A DNA stretch of 33,228 nucleotides from Candidatus Omnitrophota bacterium (lineage in GTDB: Bacteria > Hinthialibacterota > Hinthialibacteria > Hinthialibacterales > Hinthialibacteraceae): contig QZKN01000004.1 of assembly GCA_003598175.1 (NCBI GenBank), forward strand, positions 1 through 33,228, in the 5' to 3' direction. Within the stretch, counting starts at the first letter, position 1. Every line of letters begins with the position of its first letter. The notes beneath the pieces were generated by a model that saw only the letters and a list, made by a program, of their open reading frames with translations, searched no databases and was not told the origin of the DNA. The position numbers and the translations under genes are program-made. Positions 26,889-33,228 of this stretch are shown in pieces.

Positions 26889-27847
26889 GATGGTTCACTT
26901 CCCAATCGAAGGGCAAGCCCCGCCGCCACCGCCAACTCCGAACCGATCTTTTTTTCACCGACTCCTGTTTGAGATCGAATGGACGGTATCGAAAAAAGAT
27001 CGGCGGTATTACAAATCAAACCGATTTCCTCGTGCAGGAACTCCGCGAGTTGTGGGAGTTGCTCTCCCTCCCCGGTCAGAAGAATGTGGCTGCAAGTCAG
27101 CGGTTCAAAATGAATTTCGCAATATTCGAGTGTGCGAAACACTTCCGCCGACAGGTCTTTCGCGAAACGGGGAAGTTCTTTCGGCGCCATTTGTAAAACG
27201 ACGGGAAGATATCGCGAGAAAAGCAAATGGCCCTTTTTTGCAACCACGATATTCGCATTTGTTGAACCGATATGAATCCCAACGATAGTTTGCTCGTGAA
27301 AAGCCGGTTCGGTGTATGCGTAAAAATTCATCAAAGCCATCGGGATCACGTCGATTACATCGACAGTCAGGCCGACAGGAGAAAATCGGTTGATGATGGC
27401 TTGCGTGATCGATTGACGGCAGGCAAAACCAATTACATGAATCAGATTCGTCTCATGGCCGGTTACCGAACCGGACAAGGTGTAATCGATAGAGGCCTCT
27501 TCCAAACGATAATCCAGTTTTTTGATCATTTCAAAACCAATCATGTTGCGCAAGTCAACCACCGGCAACAGAGGCAATGTCAAATAGCGGACATCCACGT
27601 GATTTTGTGGAACCGATACGGCCACTGCGTCATATTTTCGCGCACCGATACGATGCGTCTGCATAAGAACTTCAATCGATTTTTCTTCATTCGTTTCCAC
27701 CGAAAGCGCGTCCAGAAGAGTGGGGATCGAACCTTGAAATTCCATCGCAACCATATGAGACAGCGAGTCGCTCAAGTCAACGCCCAAATACGATTTTATT
27801 TTTTTTCCAAACCACTTCCGCATCGTGACGGACCGTACCAACTCCAT
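26885..27847 (-). CDS. pilM: PilM/MshI-like actin-fold pilus assembly protein
   Basis: This is a 320-residue cytoplasmic protein with the PilM actin/FtsA-like fold. It shows phosphate-1 LGVDLSDSLS (near residue 21), a PilM-specific VAVSVPQNHVDVRYLTLP, an EMIKKLDYRLEEASIDYTL segment, phosphate-2-like VGIHIGSTNANIVV and an adenosine-type ILLTGEGEQLP. PilM forms a cytoplasmic ring bound to the PilN tail. ATG codons at 27847 and 27823 are both possible starts and neither has a strong ribosome binding site. It is the first gene of the leftward operon and lies about 67 nt from a predicted transcription start. Confidence 0.92.
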   Translation of the reverse strand: MELVRSVTMRKWFGKKIKSYLGVDLSDSLSHMVAMEFQGSIPTLLDALSVETNEEKSIEVLMQTHRIGARKYDAVAVSVPQNHVDVRYLTLPLLPVVDLRNMIGFEMIKKLDYRLEEASIDYTLSGSVTGHETNLIHVIGFACRQSITQAIINRFSPVGLTVDVIDVIPMALMNFYAYTEPAFHEQTIVGIHIGSTNANIVVAKKGHLLFSRYLPVVLQMAPKELPRFAKDLSAEVFRTLEYCEIHFEPLTCSHILLTGEGEQLPQLAEFLHEEIGLICNTADLFSIPSIRSQTGVGEKKIGSELAVAAGLALRLGSEPS

Positions 27848-27924
27848 ATCGATTGTTTTTTTGCGCAGGCCTTGTGATTTCAGAATTTCTCATTAATGAA
27901 AAAAGAACCGGCTATATTTAGTTT

Positions 27925-27940
27925 AGCAGGAATTGTGCCA
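27925..27940 (-). promoter_or_regulatory. Candidate sigma-54 (-24/-12) promoter of the pilM operon
   Basis: On the minus strand the sequence reads TGGCACAATTCCTGCT. GG and GC are spaced exactly as in sigma-54 promoters (TGGCAC, five bases, TTGCW), with one mismatch in the -12 part. TAAACT follows, so an extended -10 sigma-70 site (TGCTAAACT) is an alternative reading. Transcription would begin about 67 nt before the pilM start. Confidence 0.5.
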
Positions 27941-28605
27941 TAATCGAAAAAATGCCCGGAAAATAATTCTCACAATGTCTTCCCGTTTATCCATAACAAA
28001 TTCGGCATCAAGTAAGATAAGAATGTCGTATCAAATTGTCGGTGTAGGCATTGCGCAAATTATTTTAACATCAAACAGTTGTGTTATTCGTCGTCATTCG
28101 ACGATCCTATTCATCCCTCTCTCTTCAAAATAAAAGTCAATTTGATAATCCCCCTTTTCATAACTGATAAAATCCGCATGGCGCTTGCGTGTTTTTCACT
28201 CACTTTGCTTATTAAAAAAATAAACTTATAAAACCACCTATTGTGAATATAGAAACAGGGACGATCACGGATTTGACCTCACAATCACATCATATTATAT
28301 TGGATAATGCCAAGACGAAAAAATCATTTCTTTCCCTTTCAATTTGCCTTTTTCATTTTGAGAACGCTGACGCCAGTGGTCCATATAACATACTGTAATT
28401 AATACATTTACATAAATCAATCCGAAACCACCGCTGATTCCAATCTTGAGAAACAGCACAAAAGGGATTGCGGAACGAAGGGAAGGGTGAAAAAGATAAT
28501 CCCAAGACGGTATGATCCGGAGGATTCATTTTTATCGTGGAAATCACCGGGAATTCATTCATTCACCCAGTGTTTCTGATGGCTCTTCCTTGCCGAGTTC
28601 TATAT

Positions 28606-28621
28606 TGGCACAATAGATGCT
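28606..28621 (+). promoter_or_regulatory. Candidate sigma-54 (-24/-12) promoter of the pilin operon
   Basis: TGGCACAATAGATGCT has GG and GC at sigma-54 spacing. It shares TGGCACAAT and TGCT with the site of the divergent operon. TATACT follows TGC, so a sigma-70 extended -10 reading is also possible. The predicted leader before the pilin ATG is about 80 nt. Confidence 0.5.
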
Positions 28622-28711
28622 ATACTGCAGGCAAGCGATGAAAAAAACATCGAATCAAAACATACTCACAGATGTGAGGAACAATAAAAGACGAAATAAG
28701 GAGTCAAACAA

Positions 28712-29110
28712 ATGAAGAGAAGCAACGCAGCAAAAAAGAATGAGAGTGGATTCACGTTCATCGAAATCATCGTCGTGATCGTCATCATCGGCATCATCGC
28801 CGCCATCGCCGTTCCCAAATTCGTCAATCTGACCGGGGATGCGAAAAAGGCCGCGGCGGATGGAACCATCGGCGCCATCAATTCGGCGTGTTCGATTGCC
28901 TTCGCCAAACACCGCGCCTCCGGAACCGATACGGATGATGGAACCTGGATCATCAATGCCGAAAAACTCGCAACCTGGCTGGACGGTGGTTATCCGGAAG
29001 GTGTAAGCGGTTCAGGTACAACGGTGAAGTTGCAGGATGGCCGAACCTTGACGATTACGCCGGAAACAAAAGACAACCGCGCGAAGGTTGCTGTCGGCTC
29101 CGGCAGTTAA
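28712..29110 (+). CDS. Type IV major pilin, MshA-like
   Basis: The 132-residue prepilin has a 13-residue leader ending in ESG. Cleavage before FTFIEIIVVIVIIGIIAAIA gives Phe1 and Glu5 of the mature protein. The following PKFVNLTGDAKKAAADGTIG and INSACSIAFAKH match the pattern of MSHA major pilins, and the small size fits. AAGGAG (28698-28703) lies 8 nt before the ATG, the best ribosome binding site in the locus, as expected for an abundant subunit. The C-terminus lacks the disulfide loop of classical PilA. It needs a prepilin peptidase, which is not in the window. Confidence 0.92.
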   Translation: MKRSNAAKKNESGFTFIEIIVVIVIIGIIAAIAVPKFVNLTGDAKKAAADGTIGAINSACSIAFAKHRASGTDTDDGTWIINAEKLATWLDGGYPEGVSGSGTTVKLQDGRTLTITPETKDNRAKVAVGSGS

Positions 29111-29177
29111 TGGAATTCCATTCGCTTTGCAGGGATATTCGTCCGGTAGTCATCATTTCCGGACTGCCGATTCGAAA

Positions 29178-31028
29178 ATGAACATTCTGATTCGAACCAG
29201 TGTTGTACTCTTTAACCGGCGAATTGTCATAGATTCAATTCACAATGCAGTCGCACTGGTTTTTTTCTTAACGTCGATGATATGCGCGGCCCCACCGGAT
29301 GGTGGGGCCGTTGATCATTTTCCCGATGAGAACATTTTTCGGGTTTACATTCTTCCGAATGCAACAGGATTGCCGGATGTGGGTGAAGCGCCCTTTTTAT
29401 TACAAACCACGCCTACCATCATTTCCGGCGCCCCTTTTTCCGTCTCCATTCTCATAACCGACGCTGAAAATCGCCGCGTGAATGTCAGCGGCCATTTCAA
29501 ATTCAGCTGGTCAAACTTGAATTATGTGAATCCCGCGAATCCTCCGGTTCGGTTGGATCCCTTTCACGATAATCGCAGTTATCAAATTCGAAACGGCCTG
29601 ACTGTCATCAATAATCTTTGTTATCATGAATGCGGCAGGATCAAACTCACGGGGACTGCAAAAATTCAACTGCATGGTCCCGGTGGGAATGTGGATGTGG
29701 ATGGAGAAAGTCATTCCTTCATCGTGTGTCCCTATCAATTTCTCCTCCAAAGCCAACTGCCGGCCGTACCCGTGGGAAGCGAGGGTATTGATAACGAGAA
29801 TTCCGATAAGAATGTTCACGGGCAGAGATACGGAAATCAAAACCGCCATGGACACGGGGATGATGAGGAAGGTGAAGATTCTGTCCTCATCGCGGGAACT
29901 CCGTTTTCCCTCCACATTTACGCCATAAATGCAAATGGCCGGATTACGAACAATTATCCGTATGACGATGCGATCAATGAGAGCCAATCCTCTATCGATA
30001 TAAACATTCAGGTTGTCGAACCGGAAAACGGCGCAGGCGGAGAGTTACGAGATGAGAATAATCATCTTTTGAACAATATCCCGAAAACCGCTTTTCAATT
30101 GGGAGAATGCGAACTCGCTACTATAATATATACCGATGTGGGAATCATCAACCTTGAATTCATCGATCGAAATTATATGGGATGTCAAATCGTCGGACGG
30201 CTGGATCGCATCGGCCGGTTCATTCCCGATCATTTCGCCATCAGCGTGGAACAACCGGCGATGATGCAAACGCCGGAAACGTCTTACACCTATTCCGGCC
30301 AACCGTTTGCCGCCACGGTGACCATCACCGCCAAAAATGCCCTGAATCCACCGGAAACCACCGAAAATTTCGTCGGGCAAATCCAGGAACATCAATTATC
30401 CGTTTCGCTTCCACCTCATCAGGCCATATACGGCAAGCTGCAAACGCCATCCTTATCCTCCGCCACGTTTACGGAGGGAAGCGCCCGCTTTTTAATCGAG
30501 CCATTGATCTTCACGTTTTTTAATCATCATGAGCCGCAGCCGATCAACATACGCTATGCGTTTGACGATCAAAACGGCGCGGAGGGATCGACTGACAGTT
30601 CTCCCGTCGAGTTTCGTTTCGGACGAATCCGCATTATGGATGTGGCGGGATCGGACGGCGATTTTTTAAAACTGCTGATCGACGCCGAATATTTCCAGGC
30701 GGGAGAATGGCAACTCAATCCACAGGAAGAACGACTACGAATCACGCGGGCGGATTTGCAGATTCTCGATCAAATCGGAAGTGGAACTGTGAGGATCGTC
30801 GGTGCGGGAAAGAGATTTTTCGGGGGAAAAATCCGTGGGGGAAAAAATCCGTTGCGCCTGGAAAGTACGACTGTCAGCGAACGGATGCAATTTTCCGTTA
30901 CGTTGCACGATAACTCCCCCTTGCGATTTTTACCGGTGATTCCGGCTCGATGTTTGTTGTCGCCGTCAATCGGCAGTTTTACGGGATATCCCTTTCGCGA
31001 GCGAGTGTTATATGAAAAACGAATATAA
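29178..31028 (+). CDS. DUF6701 (MshQ-like) secreted multi-domain protein
   Basis: The start at 29178 is the first ATG that yields a plausible signal sequence (hydrophobic AVALVFFLTSMICAA, residues 25-39). The frame is open back to a TTG inside the pilin gene. The 616-residue product carries three Ig-like repeats that begin alike: SGAPFSVSILITDAENRRVN (83-102), AGTPFSLHIYAINANGRITN (239-258) and SGQPFAATVTITAKNA (373-388). It carries DUF6701 hallmarks found in MSHA protein MshQ: IGRFIPDHFAIS (345-356) and FRFGRIRIMD with AEYFQAGEW (479-511). A His/Asp/Asn-rich insert (202-234) separates the first two repeats. It probably is a surface or tip adhesin of the pilus. Its end overlaps the next gene by 17 bp. 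Confidence 0.82.
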   Translation: MNILIRTSVVLFNRRIVIDSIHNAVALVFFLTSMICAAPPDGGAVDHFPDENIFRVYILPNATGLPDVGEAPFLLQTTPTIISGAPFSVSILITDAENRRVNVSGHFKFSWSNLNYVNPANPPVRLDPFHDNRSYQIRNGLTVINNLCYHECGRIKLTGTAKIQLHGPGGNVDVDGESHSFIVCPYQFLLQSQLPAVPVGSEGIDNENSDKNVHGQRYGNQNRHGHGDDEEGEDSVLIAGTPFSLHIYAINANGRITNNYPYDDAINESQSSIDINIQVVEPENGAGGELRDENNHLLNNIPKTAFQLGECELATIIYTDVGIINLEFIDRNYMGCQIVGRLDRIGRFIPDHFAISVEQPAMMQTPETSYTYSGQPFAATVTITAKNALNPPETTENFVGQIQEHQLSVSLPPHQAIYGKLQTPSLSSATFTEGSARFLIEPLIFTFFNHHEPQPINIRYAFDDQNGAEGSTDSSPVEFRFGRIRIMDVAGSDGDFLKLLIDAEYFQAGEWQLNPQEERLRITRADLQILDQIGSGTVRIVGAGKRFFGGKIRGGKNPLRLESTTVSERMQFSVTLHDNSPLRFLPVIPARCLLSPSIGSFTGYPFRERVLYEKRI

Positions 31029-31485
31029 TCGAGGCGTCACATTAATCGAAATCGTGGTCGTCATCACGTTGCTGGCCGTCCTCGCCGGCGCCGTCGGCAT
31101 GCAATTCCATCCCGATTCCGCCAACACCGACGGCGCGGCCGCATTGATTCAAGCGCATTTGTTGCGCGCCAAACAATTGGCCATGACGACGCGGCAATGG
31201 GTCGGATTGCGATTCAGTCCGTCCGATAAAAAATATGACGGCATTGCCATCCCCGTGGAATCGGGCCAACCGGATCCGTTTCGCGACGATCCGTTAACCG
31301 TGAATTTGAACGTCAATCGTCTCGCCACCGATTTCGAATCCGACGCCATCTTATTTAATGGGCGCGGCGCTCCCATCTCGCCTTCGGGTATTCCTTATAA
31401 CAGTCCGAAAACGATTACCCTCGGCGCGAATCAGGAAGTGAGACAAATCGTCATTGAACCGATGACCGGATATATTCACGAGTGA
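31012..31485 (+). CDS. GspH/FimT/MshC-like minor pilin
   Basis: The 157-residue prepilin has a short leader (MKNEYNRG) and a class III cleavage site before VTLIEIVVVITLLAVLAGAV, with Glu5 present. The globular part starts with LIQAHLLRAKQLAMTTRQWV, typical of GspH/FimT proteins, which initiate or cap the pilus. It overlaps the DUF6701 gene by 17 bp and shares a GTGA junction with the next gene (31482-31485). The tight packing suggests one polycistronic unit. Confidence 0.9.
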   Translation: MKNEYNRGVTLIEIVVVITLLAVLAGAVGMQFHPDSANTDGAAALIQAHLLRAKQLAMTTRQWVGLRFSPSDKKYDGIAIPVESGQPDPFRDDPLTVNLNVNRLATDFESDAILFNGRGAPISPSGIPYNSPKTITLGANQEVRQIVIEPMTGYIHE

Positions 31486-32000
31486 ACGAACGAACCGCCG
31501 CCTATACATTGATTGAAATCATCGTCGCGATCACCGTGCTGGCGATCATCGGCGGTGTTTTGGCGTTTATCCTGATCAACGGACACGATCAGATGATCTA
31601 TGCCGTCGAACTGCGGCGCGCGTTGACGTTGGCGGAACTGTATTTGACGGAAGCAATTTCCACCGGGCGCTGGGACGAATTGTCCTATCGCCTTCCCAAT
31701 CGCGGCGGTCCGATTCCCCTTTCGCACGCGACCATCACGGCGGAGGAAGCGGACAGACAGGTATATGACGATTGCGACGATTACAACGGCTTCAGCGCGA
31801 GCGGCATTCATACGTTGAAAAACGGTAGAGGACTGGGAAACGCCTATCAACCGTATACGGTCCGTATTTCTGTGGATTACGTCGAATACGGGCGAATCCA
31901 GGCGACACAAACGCCAACCGACATCAAACGAATCACGGTGCATGTGACATGGAGAAACCGACATACCGTCGAATTATCGACGGTTCTGACCAACAGCTGA
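31482..32000 (+). CDS. MshD-like minor pilin
   Basis: This 172-residue prepilin starts with GTG inside the stop of the preceding gene. The leader is MNERTAA and cleavage falls before YTLIEIIVAITVLAIIGGVL. The -1 residue is Ala rather than Gly and +1 is Tyr, while Glu5 is kept. The globular part has LAELYLTEAIS and a VYDDCDDYNGF segment, which resembles the FDDVDDYxG motif that I associate with MshD minor pilins. Its end overlaps the next gene by 52 bp. Confidence 0.82.
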   Translation: MNERTAAYTLIEIIVAITVLAIIGGVLAFILINGHDQMIYAVELRRALTLAELYLTEAISTGRWDELSYRLPNRGGPIPLSHATITAEEADRQVYDDCDDYNGFSASGIHTLKNGRGLGNAYQPYTVRISVDYVEYGRIQATQTPTDIKRITVHVTWRNRHTVELSTVLTNS

Positions 32001-32683
32001 ACAAAGGTATGACGCTCATCGAAATCGTGGTCGCCATCACGATTCTCGGTATGGTCGGCGCTTTTGCCACTTCCTTTATTCTCCTTACGCTGGATTCGTA
32101 TCTCGAAAGTCGTATGGAATCCGTCGAAGCCACTCGCCTTTATATTGCCGTACAGCAAATCGCGAACGAGCTTTCCTCGGCGTTTCCATCCACGATTCGG
32201 ATCGACAACGCCGGCGGGGATATGTACTTCGAGCAGGTTTTGACCGCGGGAATCGCTACCTCCATCAAAAATAACATTCTCATGGATCGCAACAATTCCG
32301 CGTTTTCCGTAATCGCGCCGGGAATGCGTTTGTTGTTTCATCCGTTTTCTTTTCCCTTGGAAACGTTCGTGATTCAATCCGTCAATCCGAACGCTTCGAT
32401 GATTCATGCCGAAGGCGTTCGGGACGATTTTCCTCGCGCGTATTGGATTCTTCATCGATCCATTCGCTATACCTTGCGCAATCGCCAGATCATCATGAGT
32501 TGGGAGCCGTTAGGTACTACGAATGCCATCGCCAATCAAAGCGTGCTCTGCGGCAACGTCGATGGATTTACGGTGCAACGCAATCCGGATGATACGCTTC
32601 TTCTCGAAATCGAAGGCGTGGATGCAAAAAGTCTAAAGCGATTGAAAGAGATGAAAGTAGCGACGCTGAAATGGGGAAACTAA
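31949..32683 (+). CDS. GspJ/MshO-like minor pilin
   Basis: This is a 244-residue prepilin whose leader is unusually long, about 20 residues (MEKPTYRRIIDGSDQQLNKG). Cleavage is before MTLIEIVVAITILGMVGAFA, with Glu5 kept. The globular domain begins AVQQIANELSSAFPSTIRI, a segment typical of GspJ/MshO proteins. The ATG at 31949 is in frame with this leader and no closer start gives a leader at all, so the 52-bp overlap with the preceding gene is real or the gene uses a non-standard start. It lies 5 bp before the next gene. Confidence 0.85.
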   Translation: MEKPTYRRIIDGSDQQLNKGMTLIEIVVAITILGMVGAFATSFILLTLDSYLESRMESVEATRLYIAVQQIANELSSAFPSTIRIDNAGGDMYFEQVLTAGIATSIKNNILMDRNNSAFSVIAPGMRLLFHPFSFPLETFVIQSVNPNASMIHAEGVRDDFPRAYWILHRSIRYTLRNRQIIMSWEPLGTTNAIANQSVLCGNVDGFTVQRNPDDTLLLEIEGVDAKSLKRLKEMKVATLKWGN

Positions 32684-32688
32684 AACCA

Positions 32689-33228
32689 ATGATCATTTGC
32701 GATTTCGACTTCAGGCAAAGCCGCCGGGAGGACGGCGATGCGGGCATGGCGCTGGTGATTGTCATTCCCATTTTTTTGTTTCTCTCACTGACCAGCCTGT
32801 TATTCATTCAACTGGTCAATTCGAAATTATCCACCGCCGCCGACGAGGTGATTTCCATGCGAGCGGATTTTCTCACCCGGAGCGCGATGCAGCAGGCGTT
32901 GCTGGAAGTGCAGGATTGCAGTGAACTCGCCGCAAACGCCAGAAAGAACCGGCGGTACATCCATGTTGTATCCGGCGAATCCTTGCCCCGCTCCGGCCGG
33001 ATTTTTTTGGGCGGACATACGCCCGGCATCCTATTCAATTACGAAATTGATACGAATAGCAACGCCGATGAGGAGACGGAACGTGCGTCTGAGGACGCGA
33101 TTTCCGAGGCGGTTGAAGCGGAAACGGCGACCGCCGCTTCCGACGAAGGACGCTGCGTCGCTTTCGGCACAGTGGACGTGGAGACGGCGGCGGACGTAGA
33201 CGCTTCACGGGTCTTGCCGCTCCAGAAG
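32689..33228 (+). CDS. PilX/GspK/MshP-like minor pilin, 3' end cut by window
   Basis: From the ATG at 32689 the frame stays open for 180 codons to the last base of the window, so the gene continues beyond it. It begins with a leader ending in EDGDAG, then MALVIVIPIFLFLSLTSLLF. Glu5 of the mature protein is replaced by Ile, as often in GspK, PilX and MshP proteins that sit at the tip. A helix with RADFLTRSAMQQALLEV follows, and then a Gly/Arg part and an acidic stretch rich in Glu/Ala/Thr/Asp from about residue 125. It starts 5 bp after the GspJ-like stop and completes the set of minor pilins. Confidence 0.85.
   Translation, partial: MIICDFDFRQSRREDGDAGMALVIVIPIFLFLSLTSLLFIQLVNSKLSTAADEVISMRADFLTRSAMQQALLEVQDCSELAANARKNRRYIHVVSGESLPRSGRIFLGGHTPGILFNYEIDTNSNADEETERASEDAISEAVEAETATAASDEGRCVAFGTVDVETAADVDASRVLPLQK

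Larger units (their letters stand above)
27848..28711. other. Divergent intergenic control region of the pilus locus
   Basis: About 860 AT-rich base pairs separate the two divergent pilus operons. The only short frames (for instance 27933-28133) lack ribosome binding sites and look non-coding. Promoter-like elements lie near both ends (27925-27940 minus, 28606-28621 plus). The remaining roughly 660 bp hold no gene I can support and could carry activator-binding sites or a small RNA. I cannot identify either. Confidence 0.5.

Noticed and set aside
27933..28133. 66-codon frame in the pilus intergenic region
   Set aside because: No ribosome binding site, no recognisable domain and AT-driven composition. 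It also overlaps the promoter-like element.
29088..29177. TTG start of the DUF6701 gene inside the pilin gene
   Set aside because: It would place 30 residues without signal character before the hydrophobic segment. The ATG at 29178 is more plausible, although it lacks a clear ribosome binding site.
32697..32924. 75-codon frame near the right edge
   Set aside because: It is the shadow of the PilX/GspK-like minor pilin that begins at 32689 in a different frame and runs off the window.
20225..33228. Classical type II secretion system
   Set aside because: PilM/PilN/PilO/PilP homologues, a short secretin, a DUF6701 protein and MshA/MshD-like pilins fit an MSHA-type pilus better. GspC/GspL/GspM forms are not seen.

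Overview
The window looks like a chromosomal segment of a Gram-negative bacterium. It encodes a LolD-type ATPase, an outer-membrane secretin, an AsmA/YdbH-like protein and a periplasmic HtrA protease. Several genes look like those of uncultured or environmental lineages (large secreted orphans, a sialate O-acetylesterase beside a hairpin-type glycosidase, mobile palindromic repeats). I cannot name the phylum from sequence alone. Base composition is moderate, and genes are often coupled by ATGA or GTGA overlaps.

Layout. (1) 1-1306: the end of a TPR protein and a LolD-like ATPase. (2) 1356-1811: a small membrane protein on the minus strand, followed by about 790 bp of gene-poor DNA with a palindromic repeat. 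(3) 2599-5393: a secreted helical protein, a LytS-type histidine kinase and a LytTR response regulator. (4) 5409-10061: a secreted sialate O-acetylesterase (minus), an intergenic repeat cluster, a small CxxC protein and a secreted hairpin-type glycosidase-like protein. (5) 10122-11948: a MITE-like repeat, a DUF433/DUF5615 toxin-antitoxin pair with a shortened toxin, and an M14 carboxypeptidase (minus). (6) 12102-18295: a coiled-coil protein, then an envelope-quality cluster of glycerophosphodiesterase, HtrA protease and AsmA-like protein. (7) 18438-33228: a large divergent pilus locus.

The pilus locus is the most informative part. Reading leftward from 27847 are pilM, pilN, pilO, pilP, an MshL/PilQ-type secretin, a STAS-domain protein, an MshE/GspE-type ATPase, a GspF/MshG-type platform protein and finally a receiver-GAF-PP2C (RsbU/SpoIIE-type) phosphatase. 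Reading rightward from 28712 are an MshA-like major pilin, a DUF6701 (MshQ-like) secreted protein, and GspH/MshC-, MshD-, GspJ/MshO- and PilX/GspK/MshP-like minor pilins, the last cut by the window edge. The DUF6701 protein, the MshD-like minor pilin and the tandem MshEN motifs in the ATPase make an MSHA-type pilus a better description than a type II secretion system. The STAS protein and PP2C phosphatase suggest that a partner-switching module is built into the operon, and the MshEN motifs suggest cyclic-di-GMP control of the motor. The two divergent operons share a promoter-like element that fits both a sigma-54 -24/-12 site and an extended -10 site.
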